Positions 26,456 through 37,600 of a stretch of DNA of 64,000 nt are shown here, piece after piece. The position numbers and the translations under genes are program-made. The notes beneath the pieces were generated by a model. It did no database searches and was not told where the DNA came from. It was given only the letters and a program-made list of their open reading frames with translations. The DNA is from Pedobacter yonginensis (GTDB taxonomy: Bacteria > Bacteroidota > Bacteroidia > Sphingobacteriales > Sphingobacteriaceae), in contig NZ_QGNZ01000002.1 in NCBI RefSeq assembly GCF_003173595.1, positions 806,001 through 870,000 on the forward strand. Direction: 5' to 3'. Numbering within the stretch: position 1 is the first letter of the stretch; each line of letters begins with the position of its first letter.

Positions 26456-28951
26456 ATGAAGAAAGGCCTTACGCTCTGTTTATTTTTACTTGGTTCGTTT
26501 TTGTTCGTTCATGCTCAGGTTAAATCACCCGATCAATTTCTTGGATACGAATTGGGAAGCCATTTTACACCACACTTTAAGGTGGCAGAATATTTTAAGC
26601 AAACGGCTTTAGCTTCTCCAAAAAACATCAAATTGATTGAATATGGCAAAACGAACGAAGGCAGGCCATTAATGGTGGCCATAGTTTCATCAACAGAAAA
26701 TATAGCTAGGCTTGAGCAGGTTAGAACAAACAATTTGGCTTTAGCTACAGGCACAACAAACACGGTTGATTTGGTTACACAGCCTACCATTTTATGGTTG
26801 AGTTATAATGTTCATGGTAACGAAGCCAATTCAACTGAAACAGCCATGAAAATGCTTTATACCCTAGCCTCTGGTAACAATGCCAAAGCAAATGAGTGGT
26901 TGAAGAACACCGTAGTGGTTATTGATCCTTGTTTAAATCCAGATGGAAGAGATCGTTATGTTAATTTCTTTAACAGTGTGGTGGGCAAAACACCCAATTC
27001 AGATCCTTCATCAAGAGAACACATTGAGCCTTGGCCAGGTGGCAGACCGAACCACTACTATTTCGATTTAAATAGAGATTGGGCTTGGCAAACCCAAGTT
27101 GAAAGTCAGCAGAGGTTGGCACTCTACAACCAGTGGATGCCCCAGGTTCATGTAGATTTCCACGAACAAAGTTATAACGAACCATATTATTTTGCACCAG
27201 CAGCAGAGCCTGTGCATCAAGACATAACCCCTTGGCAAAAAAGTTTCCAAGTTGTGGTTGGAAAAAACAACGCAAAGTATTTTGATGCAGAGGGTTGGGG
27301 CTATTTTACAAAAGAGCGTTTCGATTTACTTTATCCTTCTTATGGTGATACATATCCTTTGTATAATGGCTCTATCGGGATGACCTATGAGCAGGGTGGA
27401 ATTAGAGCAGGCTTATCGGTAGTTACCAATGATGGAGATACGCTAACGTTGAAAGACCGTATTGCACATCATTTTACAACAGGCATGTCAACAATTGAGG
27501 TGACCTCTTTAAATCACAACAAGCTCCTGGATGAATACAAAAAGTATTTCCAACAAGAATTAGTAACCTCACCAGGGGTGTATAAAAGCTACGTCATTAA
27601 AGCAACCAATTTGTCGAGGTTAAAAAAACTAGCAGAATTATTAATTAAAAACAAAATAGAATTTGCCTACGGGGGAGACAAAACGGGAAGAGGTTATGAT
27701 TACGATACCCAAAAGGAAGATAATTTTACAGTTGGCAGAAACGATCTGATTGTGAACATATTTCAATCGAGAGCGGTGTTGGCTAATGTGCTCTTAGAAC
27801 CTCAAACCTTTGTAACCGATTCTAATACTTACGACATAACCGCATGGGCACTACCTTATGTGTATGGATTAAAAGCTTATGCGAGTAAAGAAAGCTTTAA
27901 AGGGAAATATTCAACATTAGAAGAAAACAAAGTCACTTCTAACGACATTGATAAGCCATTAGCTTGGTTGTTTGGCTGGGGAAGCAGTGAAGACGTGCAG
28001 GTTTTAATTGCCCTGCAAAAGGAAAATCTGAAAGTGAGGCAGGCAGACCAACCTTTCTCGGTAAATGGTAAGGATTATCCAGCCGGAACGCTAATTATTT
28101 TGAGGGTGGAGAACGAAAAATCTATGAAAGACGTAAGAAACAAAATTGTAAGCATTGCAACGGCTTTAAACAAACCCATCCAAGCCGTTACAAGTGGTTT
28201 TGTAGAAAAGGGAAAAGATTTTGGCTCGAATGTGTACCCACTGTTGATGCAGCCAAAAATCGCAATTGTTTCTGGTAGTGAAGTTTCTTCTTTAGCTTTT
28301 GGAGAAGTGTGGTTTTACTTAGAACACGACTTAAATTTAACCCCAAGCATTATCAATACGCGAGACATTAATAATTTAGATTTTAACAAAATCAATACAC
28401 TAATTCTGCCTGATGGAAGTTACAGTGCATTAATTGGCGATGGTTTAAGCGCCTGGTTAAATAAAGGCGGTAAGCTTATTTTAATGGAAGATGCCATCGA
28501 AGGTGTTTTAGAAAAGAAAGGCTTTGATATCAAAAAGAAAGAAGCAGTGGCTAAGAAAGATCAAAAACCTGAGCCGAGCAAGCTGCTTTTCAAAGATAAA
28601 GACAAAGATGATTACGAAACCACCATTCCTGGGGCTATTTATAAAATTAGTTTAGACCCTAGCCATCCATTTGCTTACGGATTAGGCAAATCCTACTACA
28701 GCTTAAAAACGGATCGCAAAATTTACGAGCCATTTGTTAAAGGTTGGAATGTTGGTTTGGTAAATGACAAGAGCTTGATGGCAGGTGTTGTGGGTAAAAA
28801 GGTTCGCGAGGAACTCAAATCTGGTTTGCTGATCGGTGTTCAGGATTTTGGCCGTGGTCAGGTTGTTTATTTGGCTAACGATCCGTTATTCAGAAATTTC
28901 TGGGAGGGCGGTAAAACTTTATTCGGAAACGCCATTTTTTGCAGCTATTAG
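26456..28951 (+). CDS. M14 family zinc carboxypeptidase-like, secreted
   Basis: An 831-residue exported protein (signal peptide ends about residue 20, LFVHAQ). Zinc ligands are His120 and Glu123 in NVHGNEANS, with a third His in HVDFHEQSY (residue 232 or 236), and the catalytic Glu is probably Glu312 in GMTYEQGG. Residues 600-831 form a second region resembling the class I glutamine amidotransferase-like domain seen in long M14 members. It is probably a periplasmic or outer-membrane exopeptidase. It is an isolated gene 675 bases ahead of the first susC-like gene; whether it feeds peptides to that uptake locus is only a possibility. Confidence 0.9.
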   Translation: MKKGLTLCLFLLGSFLFVHAQVKSPDQFLGYELGSHFTPHFKVAEYFKQTALASPKNIKLIEYGKTNEGRPLMVAIVSSTENIARLEQVRTNNLALATGTTNTVDLVTQPTILWLSYNVHGNEANSTETAMKMLYTLASGNNAKANEWLKNTVVVIDPCLNPDGRDRYVNFFNSVVGKTPNSDPSSREHIEPWPGGRPNHYYFDLNRDWAWQTQVESQQRLALYNQWMPQVHVDFHEQSYNEPYYFAPAAEPVHQDITPWQKSFQVVVGKNNAKYFDAEGWGYFTKERFDLLYPSYGDTYPLYNGSIGMTYEQGGIRAGLSVVTNDGDTLTLKDRIAHHFTTGMSTIEVTSLNHNKLLDEYKKYFQQELVTSPGVYKSYVIKATNLSRLKKLAELLIKNKIEFAYGGDKTGRGYDYDTQKEDNFTVGRNDLIVNIFQSRAVLANVLLEPQTFVTDSNTYDITAWALPYVYGLKAYASKESFKGKYSTLEENKVTSNDIDKPLAWLFGWGSSEDVQVLIALQKENLKVRQADQPFSVNGKDYPAGTLIILRVENEKSMKDVRNKIVSIATALNKPIQAVTSGFVEKGKDFGSNVYPLLMQPKIAIVSGSEVSSLAFGEVWFYLEHDLNLTPSIINTRDINNLDFNKINTLILPDGSYSALIGDGLSAWLNKGGKLILMEDAIEGVLEKKGFDIKKKEAVAKKDQKPEPSKLLFKDKDKDDYETTIPGAIYKISLDPSHPFAYGLGKSYYSLKTDRKIYEPFVKGWNVGLVNDKSLMAGVVGKKVREELKSGLLIGVQDFGRGQVVYLANDPLFRNFWEGGKTLFGNAIFCSY

Positions 28952-29149
28952 TTTATTATTAAAATTTAATCGAGCTTGAAACCGAAAGGAGTGCTCCATA
29001 ACCAAGGGCTATATTTTAACCCTATAAAAGGGGGGATATAGCCTTTGAAAAAAAAATTGTTTAAAACTTTGCAGTCTTATAGATAGACGGGAATCTCAAT
29101 GCAAAAAGTTCCGTCTTCCTTTGTGCATCCCTATAATTAATCTTTTTAA

Positions 29150-29374
29150 ACACATCTTATTCTAGAATGTGATTTTCTCGTCCAATCTCCAAAACGCAGC
29201 GCACAACTCAGGGCTCTAAGAAATTTAGTAGCCAATTTGCTCAGGGCATTTCTTGCCTTTCATGATGATTATCAGGCGCCTAATGCACTTAGGGCTACCA
29301 TACTTTTATTGCAAAATGCTATAACTATAGATTTACTCAAACAAGAAATAGCCTACTCAAAAGCAACCTTTTAA
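29150..29374 (+). pseudogene. possible gene remnant, open frame without start codon
   Basis: An open frame of about 74 codons ending in TAA at 29372-29374 reads as a helical, leucine-rich peptide (LRNLVANLLRAFLAFHDD, then LLLQNAITIDLLKQ). It lacks an ATG, GTG or TTG at a sensible place and any family match I can name. The amino-acid pattern looks more protein-like than the surrounding noise, so it may be the tail of a decayed gene. Chance is equally possible. Confidence 0.25.
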
Positions 29375-29551
29375 GGTTTTGGGTCGTACAATCATTTACA
29401 AAATGTTCTTGAAGTGTATTACTTATTGGTAAGGTGATGAAGAAATTGAAGCGTTTTTATGTAGAAAAATTTACACGATAAAGACGTAGAATAATACTTG
29501 TTTCCACAAAAAAACTACAAAGTGTGTTATTTTTTCCACAATTTATCAAAA

Positions 29552-29559
29552 TAAATTTG
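29552..29559 (+). promoter_or_regulatory. -7 box of Bacteroidota type (TAAATTTG) for first susC-like gene
   Basis: TAAATTTG fits TAnnTTTG, 67 bases upstream of the ATG at 29627. The same box occurs upstream of the third susC-like gene (40221). The T-rich stretch at about 29530 may serve as -33. Confidence 0.5.
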
Positions 29560-29626
29560 GTGGTGTTAACAACTAACTATAATTTAGCATATTATTAAAA
29601 ATCATTAACTAACCTATTTTCAAATT

Positions 29627-32600
29627 ATGAAAAAACTTCTACAAAGTTTGTTCATACTTATGTTTGTTGCTTTTACGGCAATGGCACAAGATCGAACAAT
29701 CACCGGTACTGTTACATCATCAGAAGATAATCTTCCGATTCCAGGTGTAACAGTAAAAATTAAAGGTGCTACAGGTGGCGCAATTACAGGAGCAGATGGT
29801 AAATATTCCGTATCGGTTCCAGCTTCAGCTACAGCATTAGAATTTAGCTCTCTGGGCTTTACAACTCAAACAAGAACAATTGGATCATCAAATGTTATCA
29901 GTCTTTCATTAGCAACTGATGCTAAATTATTAAACGAAGTTGTAGTAACAGCAGTTGGTATCGAAAAAAGCAAAGCCTCTTTAGGTTATGCTGCAGACAA
30001 TATCAAAAGCGCTGATTTAACAACGGGAAGACAAAGTAACTTAATCAACGGTATTACTGGTAAAACTCCGGGTGTTCAAATTGGTCGTTCAAGCGGTGGT
30101 GTAAATACTGCAACGCGTATTACAATGAGAGGAACAAGATCTTTACAGGGTGAAGGTCAACCTTTATTCGTAATTGATGGTATTCCAATCGATAACTCAT
30201 CTACTCAACCTTCAAGCAGTTCTGCGAATCAGGTTGACGTTGGTAACCGTGTTGGTGATATCAACCCAGACGATATTGAGTCTGTTACAGTTTTAAAAGG
30301 CCCAAATGCTGCGGCATTATATGGTTCTCAAGGTAGAAATGGTGCGATTATCATTACCACTAAAACAGGTAAAGATGCTGCATTAAGAAACAAAAAACTA
30401 GAAATCAATGTGGTTTCATCTTTCAATTTAGATAATGTTCAAAAATTACCTGAATTGCAAAATGAATTTGGATCGGGTTACGAAAACGGTACTGGAAATC
30501 CAGCAATTTACGATGAGATTGAAAACACCAACTGGGGTCCGAGATTAGACGGTTCAATCGTTCAATCTGGTCCAACATTAGCTAATGGAAATAAATTATT
30601 CATTCCATATAGCGCTGTTCCAGATAACGCTAAAAATTTCTTCAATACAGGTACAAATATTCAAAACTCAGTATCGTTTTCGGGCGGTAATGAGAAAGGA
30701 TCTTTTTACGCGTCGTTATCAGATAATGAAGTTAAAGGCGTGGTTCCAATGGATAAATTCAGAAGAAACACTTTCAAATTGTCAGGATCGACTAAATTGG
30801 CTAACAATGTTAACGTAAGCGCTAACATTTCTTATAACAAAAACTTAACCAATACCTCTTTCAGTGGTACTGGTAACGCAACAGTTATTAACGACGTTTT
30901 AAACGTAAGTCGTCAAATCAATTTAGAAAACTTTAAAGATTGGAGAAATTATGAGTTTGCAACAACTCAAGGTTTCTTTAACGGTTATCAACCAAACCCT
31001 TATTACGCATTAGAGAACAACAGATTTAACAGTAATCTTGACAGATTTTTAGGTAGCTTCCAAGTTACTTACGATCCGGCAAAATGGTTAAATGTAACTT
31101 ATCGCTTAGGTACGGATTATACTTCAGATAGAAGAAAACAAACTTTTGAAAAAACAACTTTTGGATCAGGACAACGTCCAACTGCAACTCCGGGAGCAAT
31201 CATTGAGGATGCGTTTTCAAATAGAATTATAAACTCTGATTTATTATTGACTTTCAAAAAAGACATCAACGAAGATTTCAATGCAACTTTAATCTTGTTA
31301 AATAACGTTCGTCAAAACGATAGCCGTAACTTAACCGCTTCTGCAAGTGCAATTTCAACACCTGGTTTCTTTAACTTATCTAACCGTGTTGGTGAGCTTG
31401 GTGGTGGTGAAAGTTCTTTCAAAAACAGAATTATCGGTTTTGCTGGAGATTTAACTGTTGGCTATAAAAACTATGTTTTCTTGAACGGTACATTAAGAAA
31501 TGATATTTCTTCAACCCTACCAAAAGATAACAACTCTTATTTCTATCCATCAGCTAGTTTAAGTTTTATTGCAACTGAAGCAATTGATGCCTTGAAAAAT
31601 AATGATGTACTTTCTTATGCTAAATTCAGAGCAAGTTATGCTAAAGTAGGTTCAGATGCTAATCCATACAACTTGGTTCCAACATTTGGAGCGGGCGCTG
31701 GTTTCCCATTTGGTTCTACTGCTGCTTTCACATTATCAAACACAACTCCTAATCCAAACTTAAAACCAGAGTTCACAACATCTTACGAATTTGGTACAGA
31801 GTTATCTTTCATTAAAGATAAATTAGGTTTAGACTTTACTTATTACAAAACTTCTACTGATGGACAGATTATCAATGTTGGTATTCCAGGTTCAACAGGT
31901 TTTACAGCTGCAACGGTTAACGCGGGTGTAGTTAGTAATAAAGGTGTTGAGGTATCTTTAAAAGGAAATCCTTTTAGAAATCGTGATGGTTTCTCTTGGA
32001 ACTTCAGTGTGAGTTATACCCACAATAAAAACTTAGTAGAATCTTTATATAACGGTGCTCAACAACTTCCTTTAGGTGGTGGTGATCCAGTTCCGACAGC
32101 GATTGTTGGTCAGCCGATTTCTTTACTAGGTTCAGCTTACTTAAGAGATCCTAATGGTAATGTTGTGGTTGATGCAACTTCAGGTTATATCAGATTAGAC
32201 CCAACGTTGAAAAACTTAGGTCAAGTAAGTCCAAAACATATTTTAGGATTTAACAATACTTTCTCTTATAAAGGTTTCAGCTTATCAACAACATTTGATT
32301 ATAGATCAGGTAACGTAATCTATTCAGGAACTAAGAGTACCTTAACCTTTACGGGTTCTACGGAAGAAACTACCCAATATGGTAGAGAAAGATTTATCTG
32401 GCCAAATTCAGTAATTGAAACTTCACCAGGTGTTTACACGCCAAATACTACTGTTAGAACACGTAGTGGTAACTTCGATTTCTGGCATGGTAACTTTAAT
32501 AGTTTTGCAGAATCTAACATCGTTGATGCTGCATTCTTAAAATTAAGAGATATCTCTTTCGGATATCAGGTTCCAGCTAAATATTTGAACAAAACGCCTT

Positions 32601-32776
32601 TTGGTAGAGCTAGTTTATCAGTTAATGGTGCTAACATCTTATTATGGACACCAAAATCTAATAAATATATTGATCCAGAGGCAAGTATTTTCGGAACTAA
32701 CAATTCTCAAGGTAGAGAGTTTACCAGTATCCCATCTACTAGAACATTTGGTATAACATTAAATGCTACTTTTTAG
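29627..32776 (+). CDS. SusC/RagA family TonB-linked outer-membrane protein (pair 1)
   Basis: A 1049-residue TonB-dependent transporter. Signal peptide residues 1-20 (ending AMAQ) is followed by a carboxypeptidase D-like beta sandwich (ITGTVTSSEDNLPIPGVTVKIKG, residues 25-105), then the plug domain with LLNEVVVTAVG, TMRGTRSL, PLFVIDGIPID and SVTVLKGPNAAALYGSQGRNG, then the barrel, which ends TFGITLNATF. It forms the outer-membrane channel of a pedal-bin pair with the SusD-like lipoprotein encoded 21 bases downstream. The substrate is not identifiable; no degradative enzymes are encoded with it. The first 29 nucleotides are identical to those of the two other susC-like genes in this window. Confidence 0.95.
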   Translation: MKKLLQSLFILMFVAFTAMAQDRTITGTVTSSEDNLPIPGVTVKIKGATGGAITGADGKYSVSVPASATALEFSSLGFTTQTRTIGSSNVISLSLATDAKLLNEVVVTAVGIEKSKASLGYAADNIKSADLTTGRQSNLINGITGKTPGVQIGRSSGGVNTATRITMRGTRSLQGEGQPLFVIDGIPIDNSSTQPSSSSANQVDVGNRVGDINPDDIESVTVLKGPNAAALYGSQGRNGAIIITTKTGKDAALRNKKLEINVVSSFNLDNVQKLPELQNEFGSGYENGTGNPAIYDEIENTNWGPRLDGSIVQSGPTLANGNKLFIPYSAVPDNAKNFFNTGTNIQNSVSFSGGNEKGSFYASLSDNEVKGVVPMDKFRRNTFKLSGSTKLANNVNVSANISYNKNLTNTSFSGTGNATVINDVLNVSRQINLENFKDWRNYEFATTQGFFNGYQPNPYYALENNRFNSNLDRFLGSFQVTYDPAKWLNVTYRLGTDYTSDRRKQTFEKTTFGSGQRPTATPGAIIEDAFSNRIINSDLLLTFKKDINEDFNATLILLNNVRQNDSRNLTASASAISTPGFFNLSNRVGELGGGESSFKNRIIGFAGDLTVGYKNYVFLNGTLRNDISSTLPKDNNSYFYPSASLSFIATEAIDALKNNDVLSYAKFRASYAKVGSDANPYNLVPTFGAGAGFPFGSTAAFTLSNTTPNPNLKPEFTTSYEFGTELSFIKDKLGLDFTYYKTSTDGQIINVGIPGSTGFTAATVNAGVVSNKGVEVSLKGNPFRNRDGFSWNFSVSYTHNKNLVESLYNGAQQLPLGGGDPVPTAIVGQPISLLGSAYLRDPNGNVVVDATSGYIRLDPTLKNLGQVSPKHILGFNNTFSYKGFSLSTTFDYRSGNVIYSGTKSTLTFTGSTEETTQYGRERFIWPNSVIETSPGVYTPNTTVRTRSGNFDFWHGNFNSFAESNIVDAAFLKLRDISFGYQVPAKYLNKTPFGRASLSVNGANILLWTPKSNKYIDPEASIFGTNNSQGREFTSIPSTRTFGITLNATF

Positions 32777-32797
32777 TATTTATAAATAATCAGACAT

Positions 32798-34351
32798 ATG
32801 AAAATTAAAAATATCATAAAGGGAATAGCACTCGTTTCGCTTACAATAGCGGCAACAGGCTGTGAGAAGAATTTTTTGGATATTAATCAGAATCCGAATA
32901 CCCCTACAACAACAACCCCAGAGCTTGTTTTACCTGCAGCCTTGGCCAATACGGGTTCAAACGTTAATAATAGTTTGAATGTTCTTGGGAATTTGTTAAC
33001 AGGAAACTGGGGTCAATCACCAGATTTCTTGTTCTATCAACCACAAGAAACTTATCAGTTAACCCCTAATACTTACGATGCAGTTTGGACATCATTGTAT
33101 GCAGGTGGCTTAAATGACTATAAGTATGTAGAACAACAAGCTACGGCTTCAGGTAAGAAAAATGCATTAGCGATTGCTAAAATTATGCAAGCTTATAATT
33201 TCCAGTTACTTGTAGATACTTGGGGCGACGTTCCTTTTACCGATGCGCTTAAAGGTACAACCGTTGTTGCGCCTAAGTTTGATAAAGCTGAAGATGTTTA
33301 TGATGGTATTCTTACCTTAATTAATGATGGAATAGCCAATATAAATGTAACAGCAACAGGTGATAACCCATCTGCTGCGAGTGATATCGTTTTCGGAAGT
33401 GGAAGCATTACAGGATCTCCAGCTACCCCAATGGGTAAATGGTTAAGATTTGCCAATACTTTAAAACTTCGTGTTTTATTGAGACAGTCTTTAATCCCGT
33501 CTCGTGCTGCTAAGGTTACAGCTGGATTTGCTACTTTGGCTGGACAAACTTTCTTGGGTGCCGGCGAAAATGCGGGTGTAAATCCAGGTTATCTCAACCA
33601 AGCAGGTAAATTTAACCCTTTATATGGTCAGATTGGGTTTAGTGTTACCGGTGCTGAAACCTCTAATTATCAAGCTACAAGAGCAAATAAATATGCAGTA
33701 GATTTTCTAATTGCTGCTGCAGATCCTAGAATTGGCTTAATCTACAGACCAGCTGTAGCTCCGATTCCTGCTACACAAACTTACACTGGTGTTTATCCAG
33801 GAACAACTGCTACGCCAACATCTAAAAAGGATAACTATTCTGCGGTTGGAGCTGGTGTTTTACCATCTAGTGCAAGTAATGGTTTTGCTAAACCGGCTTA
33901 TTTGTTAACCGCTTCCGAAGGTTACTTCTTACAAGCTGAAGCAATTTTAAAAGGATATCTTCCTGGTGGCGCAACTGCTGCACAAGCAGCTTACCAAGCT
34001 GGTATTGATGAGTCGTTTAAGTTGTTAGGTTCAACTGCTGCTGCAGCGAACGCATATTATACAGCATCAACTTCTCCATTGGTAAACTGGACTTTAGCTA
34101 CTACTGCAGGTCGTCAGTTTGAAGCAATTATTACTCAAAAATGGATTGCAAACAATGGTTTCAATGGTAATGAGGCATGGGCTGAATACCGTAGAACAGG
34201 TTTCCCTACAAATATTCCAGTTGGTTTGAATAATGTGAGTGGTGGTAAATTACCATTACGCTTACCTTATCCACAAAACGAATTGGCAAGTAATGGTGGA
34301 AATGTTCCAGTGATTAATATTTTCAACAATAAAATTTTCTGGGAGAAATAG
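32798..34351 (+). CDS. SusD/RagB family nutrient-binding lipoprotein (pair 1)
   Basis: A 517-residue surface lipoprotein, lipidated on Cys22 in ATGCEKNF. The opening FLDINQNPNTPT and the later FQLLVDTWGDVPFTDAL and GNEAWAEYRRTGFP are typical of the SusD-like_2 subfamily. The helical TPR-like fold caps the SusC channel and captures the ligand. It lies 21 bases behind its SusC partner and the unit ends at a strong terminator (34370). Ligand unknown; members of this subfamily are often linked to peptide or oligosaccharide uptake. Confidence 0.94.
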   Translation: MKIKNIIKGIALVSLTIAATGCEKNFLDINQNPNTPTTTTPELVLPAALANTGSNVNNSLNVLGNLLTGNWGQSPDFLFYQPQETYQLTPNTYDAVWTSLYAGGLNDYKYVEQQATASGKKNALAIAKIMQAYNFQLLVDTWGDVPFTDALKGTTVVAPKFDKAEDVYDGILTLINDGIANINVTATGDNPSAASDIVFGSGSITGSPATPMGKWLRFANTLKLRVLLRQSLIPSRAAKVTAGFATLAGQTFLGAGENAGVNPGYLNQAGKFNPLYGQIGFSVTGAETSNYQATRANKYAVDFLIAAADPRIGLIYRPAVAPIPATQTYTGVYPGTTATPTSKKDNYSAVGAGVLPSSASNGFAKPAYLLTASEGYFLQAEAILKGYLPGGATAAQAAYQAGIDESFKLLGSTAAAANAYYTASTSPLVNWTLATTAGRQFEAIITQKWIANNGFNGNEAWAEYRRTGFPTNIPVGLNNVSGGKLPLRLPYPQNELASNGGNVPVINIFNNKIFWEK

Positions 34352-34369
34352 TCCTAGTATAATTTGCTT

Positions 34370-34405
34370 AAAAGCCGATTTCTTAAAAGGAAATCGGCTT
34401 TTTTT
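34370..34405 (+). terminator. intrinsic terminator after SusC/D pair 1
   Basis: A perfect 13-bp stem, AAAAGCCGATTTC with GAAATCGGCTTTT, around a 7-base loop, followed by more T. It stands 19 bases after the SusD stop codon. The remaining 264 bases to the next gene hold a promoter-like AAAATTTG (34603-34610) and no gene. Confidence 0.9.
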
Positions 34406-34669
34406 ATGGCTCAACCTCTCCTAACTTTTTGGATGTCCATGCCAAACTTATGGTAGAGCAATATTTGAAGTAATTGTAATTGCTTTGTAATCTTAAAATG
34501 GCTTTCTGCCATCCAAATCCTTTGAACAACAACCTCTGGTTGTGTTTATTGGCGATTTTAAGTTTATTTTATCGAAATAATTGTGTATTGTTTTTTGTTT
34601 GTAAAATTTGCATTACACTATACTTAATGTTATATTAGGGTATTATTAACTAAACTAAACTTAATTTTT

Positions 34670-37600
34670 ATGAAAAAACTTCTACAAAGTTTGTTCATAT
34701 TGCTGTTTATTGCGGGCTCTGCAATGGCGCAAGACAGAACAATAACTGGTACAGTTACGGGCAAGGATGACGGATTACCTCTCCCTGGTGTAAGTGTAAA
34801 AATCAAAGGAGCCACCGGTGGAACCACAACCGGAGCAGATGGTAAGTACTCAATTAGGATTTCAAGCAATGCTACATCGCTGGAATTTTCTTCGGTTGGG
34901 TACACGTCCATAACAAAAAATATTAGTTCATCGAGCGTAGTAAATGTCGCTTTGGAAACAGATTCCAAGTCTCTTACAGAAGTGATCGTCACGGCATTGG
35001 GACAAAAGAGGGAAACCAAATCTTTGGGGTATGGTGTAACAACTGTCAAAAATAGTGAATTGACAGCTGGACGCTCATCCAATGTTGTAAATGCGCTTGC
35101 GGGCAAAGTGGCTGGTGTTAAAATTTTATCCTCTGGTGGCGCTACTGGCTCGTCAGCCAATATCAATATTCGGCAGGCGACAACCTTTACCGGCTCTAAT
35201 CAACCATTATGGGTAGTCGATGGAATTCCGATCGATAACGGAGGTGGAAGCCAAAGTGTTAATACAGGTAGTACCAATTCTAATAGAGGTATAGATTTGA
35301 ATCAAGACGATATTGAGTCTGTAACGATTTTAAAAGGGCCTGCCGCTGCTGTTTTGTATGGATCAAGAGCTGTGGCTGGGGCGGTGATTGTTACAACAAA
35401 AAAAGGTAGCAAAGGCCAAACAGGTAAGGTTGAGCTAAGTAGTAATTATAACTATTTAGAGGTTAATCGTTTGCCAAGTTATCAGAATGAATATTCACAG
35501 GGCACAAATGGATTGTATGATTCCTTTTCTCAAATGTCTTGGGGAGCTAAAATAGCTGGTCAAACTGTTACTAACTATCTCGGTAACGCTGAGACTCTTA
35601 CTGCATATCCAGATAATGTTAAGGATATCTTTAAAGGAGGATATAATTTACAAAACAATGTTTCTTTTTCTGGTGGTACCGATAAAACTGCTTACTATTT
35701 CAACTATGGAAATTTCAAGGAAAATGGATATCTTGAAAATAACACATTGGCTAAAAATAATTTTACTGTAAATGCAAGCACAGAATTAAGTAAAAAACTC
35801 ACGCTGAGTGCCTCTGTTCAGTATATTAGAAATAACTCTGTGGGCACGCCTACGGGTAACCAAAGATCTAATCCCTTATTCGACGGAATGACTTTACCTC
35901 GAACGTATAATTTGGATAACTATCCATTTGAAACTGTTTCGGGCTTAAATAATATACCTACAAGTCGTGTCAATAATTCAGGTTATACATATTATAACAT
36001 TCTTGGAACAGACAACCCTTTATGGTCCATAAAATACGTTCTTTTTAAGCAAAAAATAGATCGGGTAATTGGTAACGCTGGTCTTGACTATAAAATAGCC
36101 GATTGGTTGAGCGCCAATTATAAGATTGGTATTGATCAATACACCAATGTGTCTAAAACAATTAATGAAAAATCTGCTAACAACAATCAATCTGCTAGTA
36201 GAACAGGATCAATTATCGATAATACTACAAATAGAAGGGAAGTCAGTTCATACTTCAATTTGGTTGCAAACAAAAAGTTCTTAAAAGATTTCGGTGCGAG
36301 GTTTCTATTGGGTAATGAAATAAATTACAGAAGATTAGATGAATTGCAGGTTACAGGTAATGGCATCCAGGTTGCACATAATTATAATATTTCTAATACA
36401 TTAACTTATGTTCCCGCTCAGGCAGTTACGGAGCAAAGCTTAGTTGGTGTTTACGCAGATCTTAGTCTAGACTATAAATCGTTTGCTTACCTTTCTTTCA
36501 CCGGGCGTAGAGATGTATCGTCCACCTTTGCTCCCGATAAGAGAAGCTATTTTTATCCTAAAGTTGATGCAACTTTCATCGTAACGGAGGCTTTTCCTCA
36601 ATTGAAGCAAAACGACATAGTGAACTACTTGAAAATTAGGGCTAATTATGCTAAAGTAGGTAGAGAAGCGCCGGTTTACAGCACAGGTACTTACTATAAT
36701 ACGGTTAATCCTTCGGATGGTTTTGGTCCAAATTTAATTTTTCCTTTTAACGGTGTTAATGGGCAAACTTATGCTAATGCTGCAGGTAATATTAACATTA
36801 AGCCAGAGTTTACTGCCTCAAAGGAAATTGGTATAGAAGGTAGGTTCTTGAAAGATCGATTGAGTATTGATATTGCTTATTATAGTACCAAAAGTACTGA
36901 TATCATATTTTCAGTTCCAAGTGCACCATCATCTGGTTATACAAGCACTTTGCTAAATGCAGGAACACTAAAGGCACATGGAATTGAGTTATTAGTTAGT
37001 GGAGTACCATTGAAAACCAGAGACTTTATTTGGGATTTATCGGTAAACTTTACGAAAGGAAGAAATGAGGTTGTAGAGTTAGCGCCAGGTGTTCCATTTA
37101 TTGGAAATGGTGGTTTCACAAATCCTCAAGGGCGAATTGTAACTGGCTATCAGTATGGTACCTTGTTTGGTCAGGTATTTAAAAAGCTTAATGGCAAGGA
37201 CGTTGTAGATGCAAATGGCAGATTAAGCTCGGGTCAGATCAACACGGCTGAGCTTCAGCCGATCGGAGATCCTAATCCAAAATGGACTGGTGGAGTAAAT
37301 TCGACTTTCACATACAAAGGTTTGTCTTTGAGCTTATTTGCCGATGTTCGTTATGGCGGTGACATTTATTCCAGAACAATCACCGATTTGCGAAGATACG
37401 GAGTTGCTGCCGAGACAGCCGACAGAAATAGACTATATATTCACAATGCTGTTTATGCAGATGGCACCGCAAATAATACATTGATCACTGCGGAGCAATA
37501 TTATAGTGATTTATACTCGTCAGCGGCACAAGAATACGCTGTTTTTGATGGGTCTTGGATCAGATTGAGAGAAGCGACATTGTCTTACAGAATTCCTAAT

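Larger units (their letters stand above)
28952..29626. other. 675-base intergenic region with two hairpins and an orphan frame
   Basis: Between the M14 gene and the first susC-like gene. A strong imperfect stem pairs about 29004-29014 (AAGGGCTATAT) with 29036-29046 (ATATAGCCTTT). A second stem pairs AGACGGGAA (29085-29093) with TTCCGTCT (29109-29116). A weak promoter-like AAACTTTG (29064-29071), with TTTG 16 bases upstream of it (29044-29047), lies just before the second stem, so a small RNA is possible. A 73-codon frame without start codon (29150-29374) follows. The susC promoter lies near 29552. Confidence 0.45.

Noticed and set aside
26456..34351. M14 peptidase as part of a peptide-uptake operon with SusC/D pair 1
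   Set aside because: A 675-base gap with its own promoter separates them; the link remains only a possibility.
34630..35166. 178-codon minus-strand open frame over the start of the second susC-like gene
   Set aside because: It lies fully antisense to a clear SusC coding region and reads as low-complexity V/L/P-rich noise; a shadow frame.
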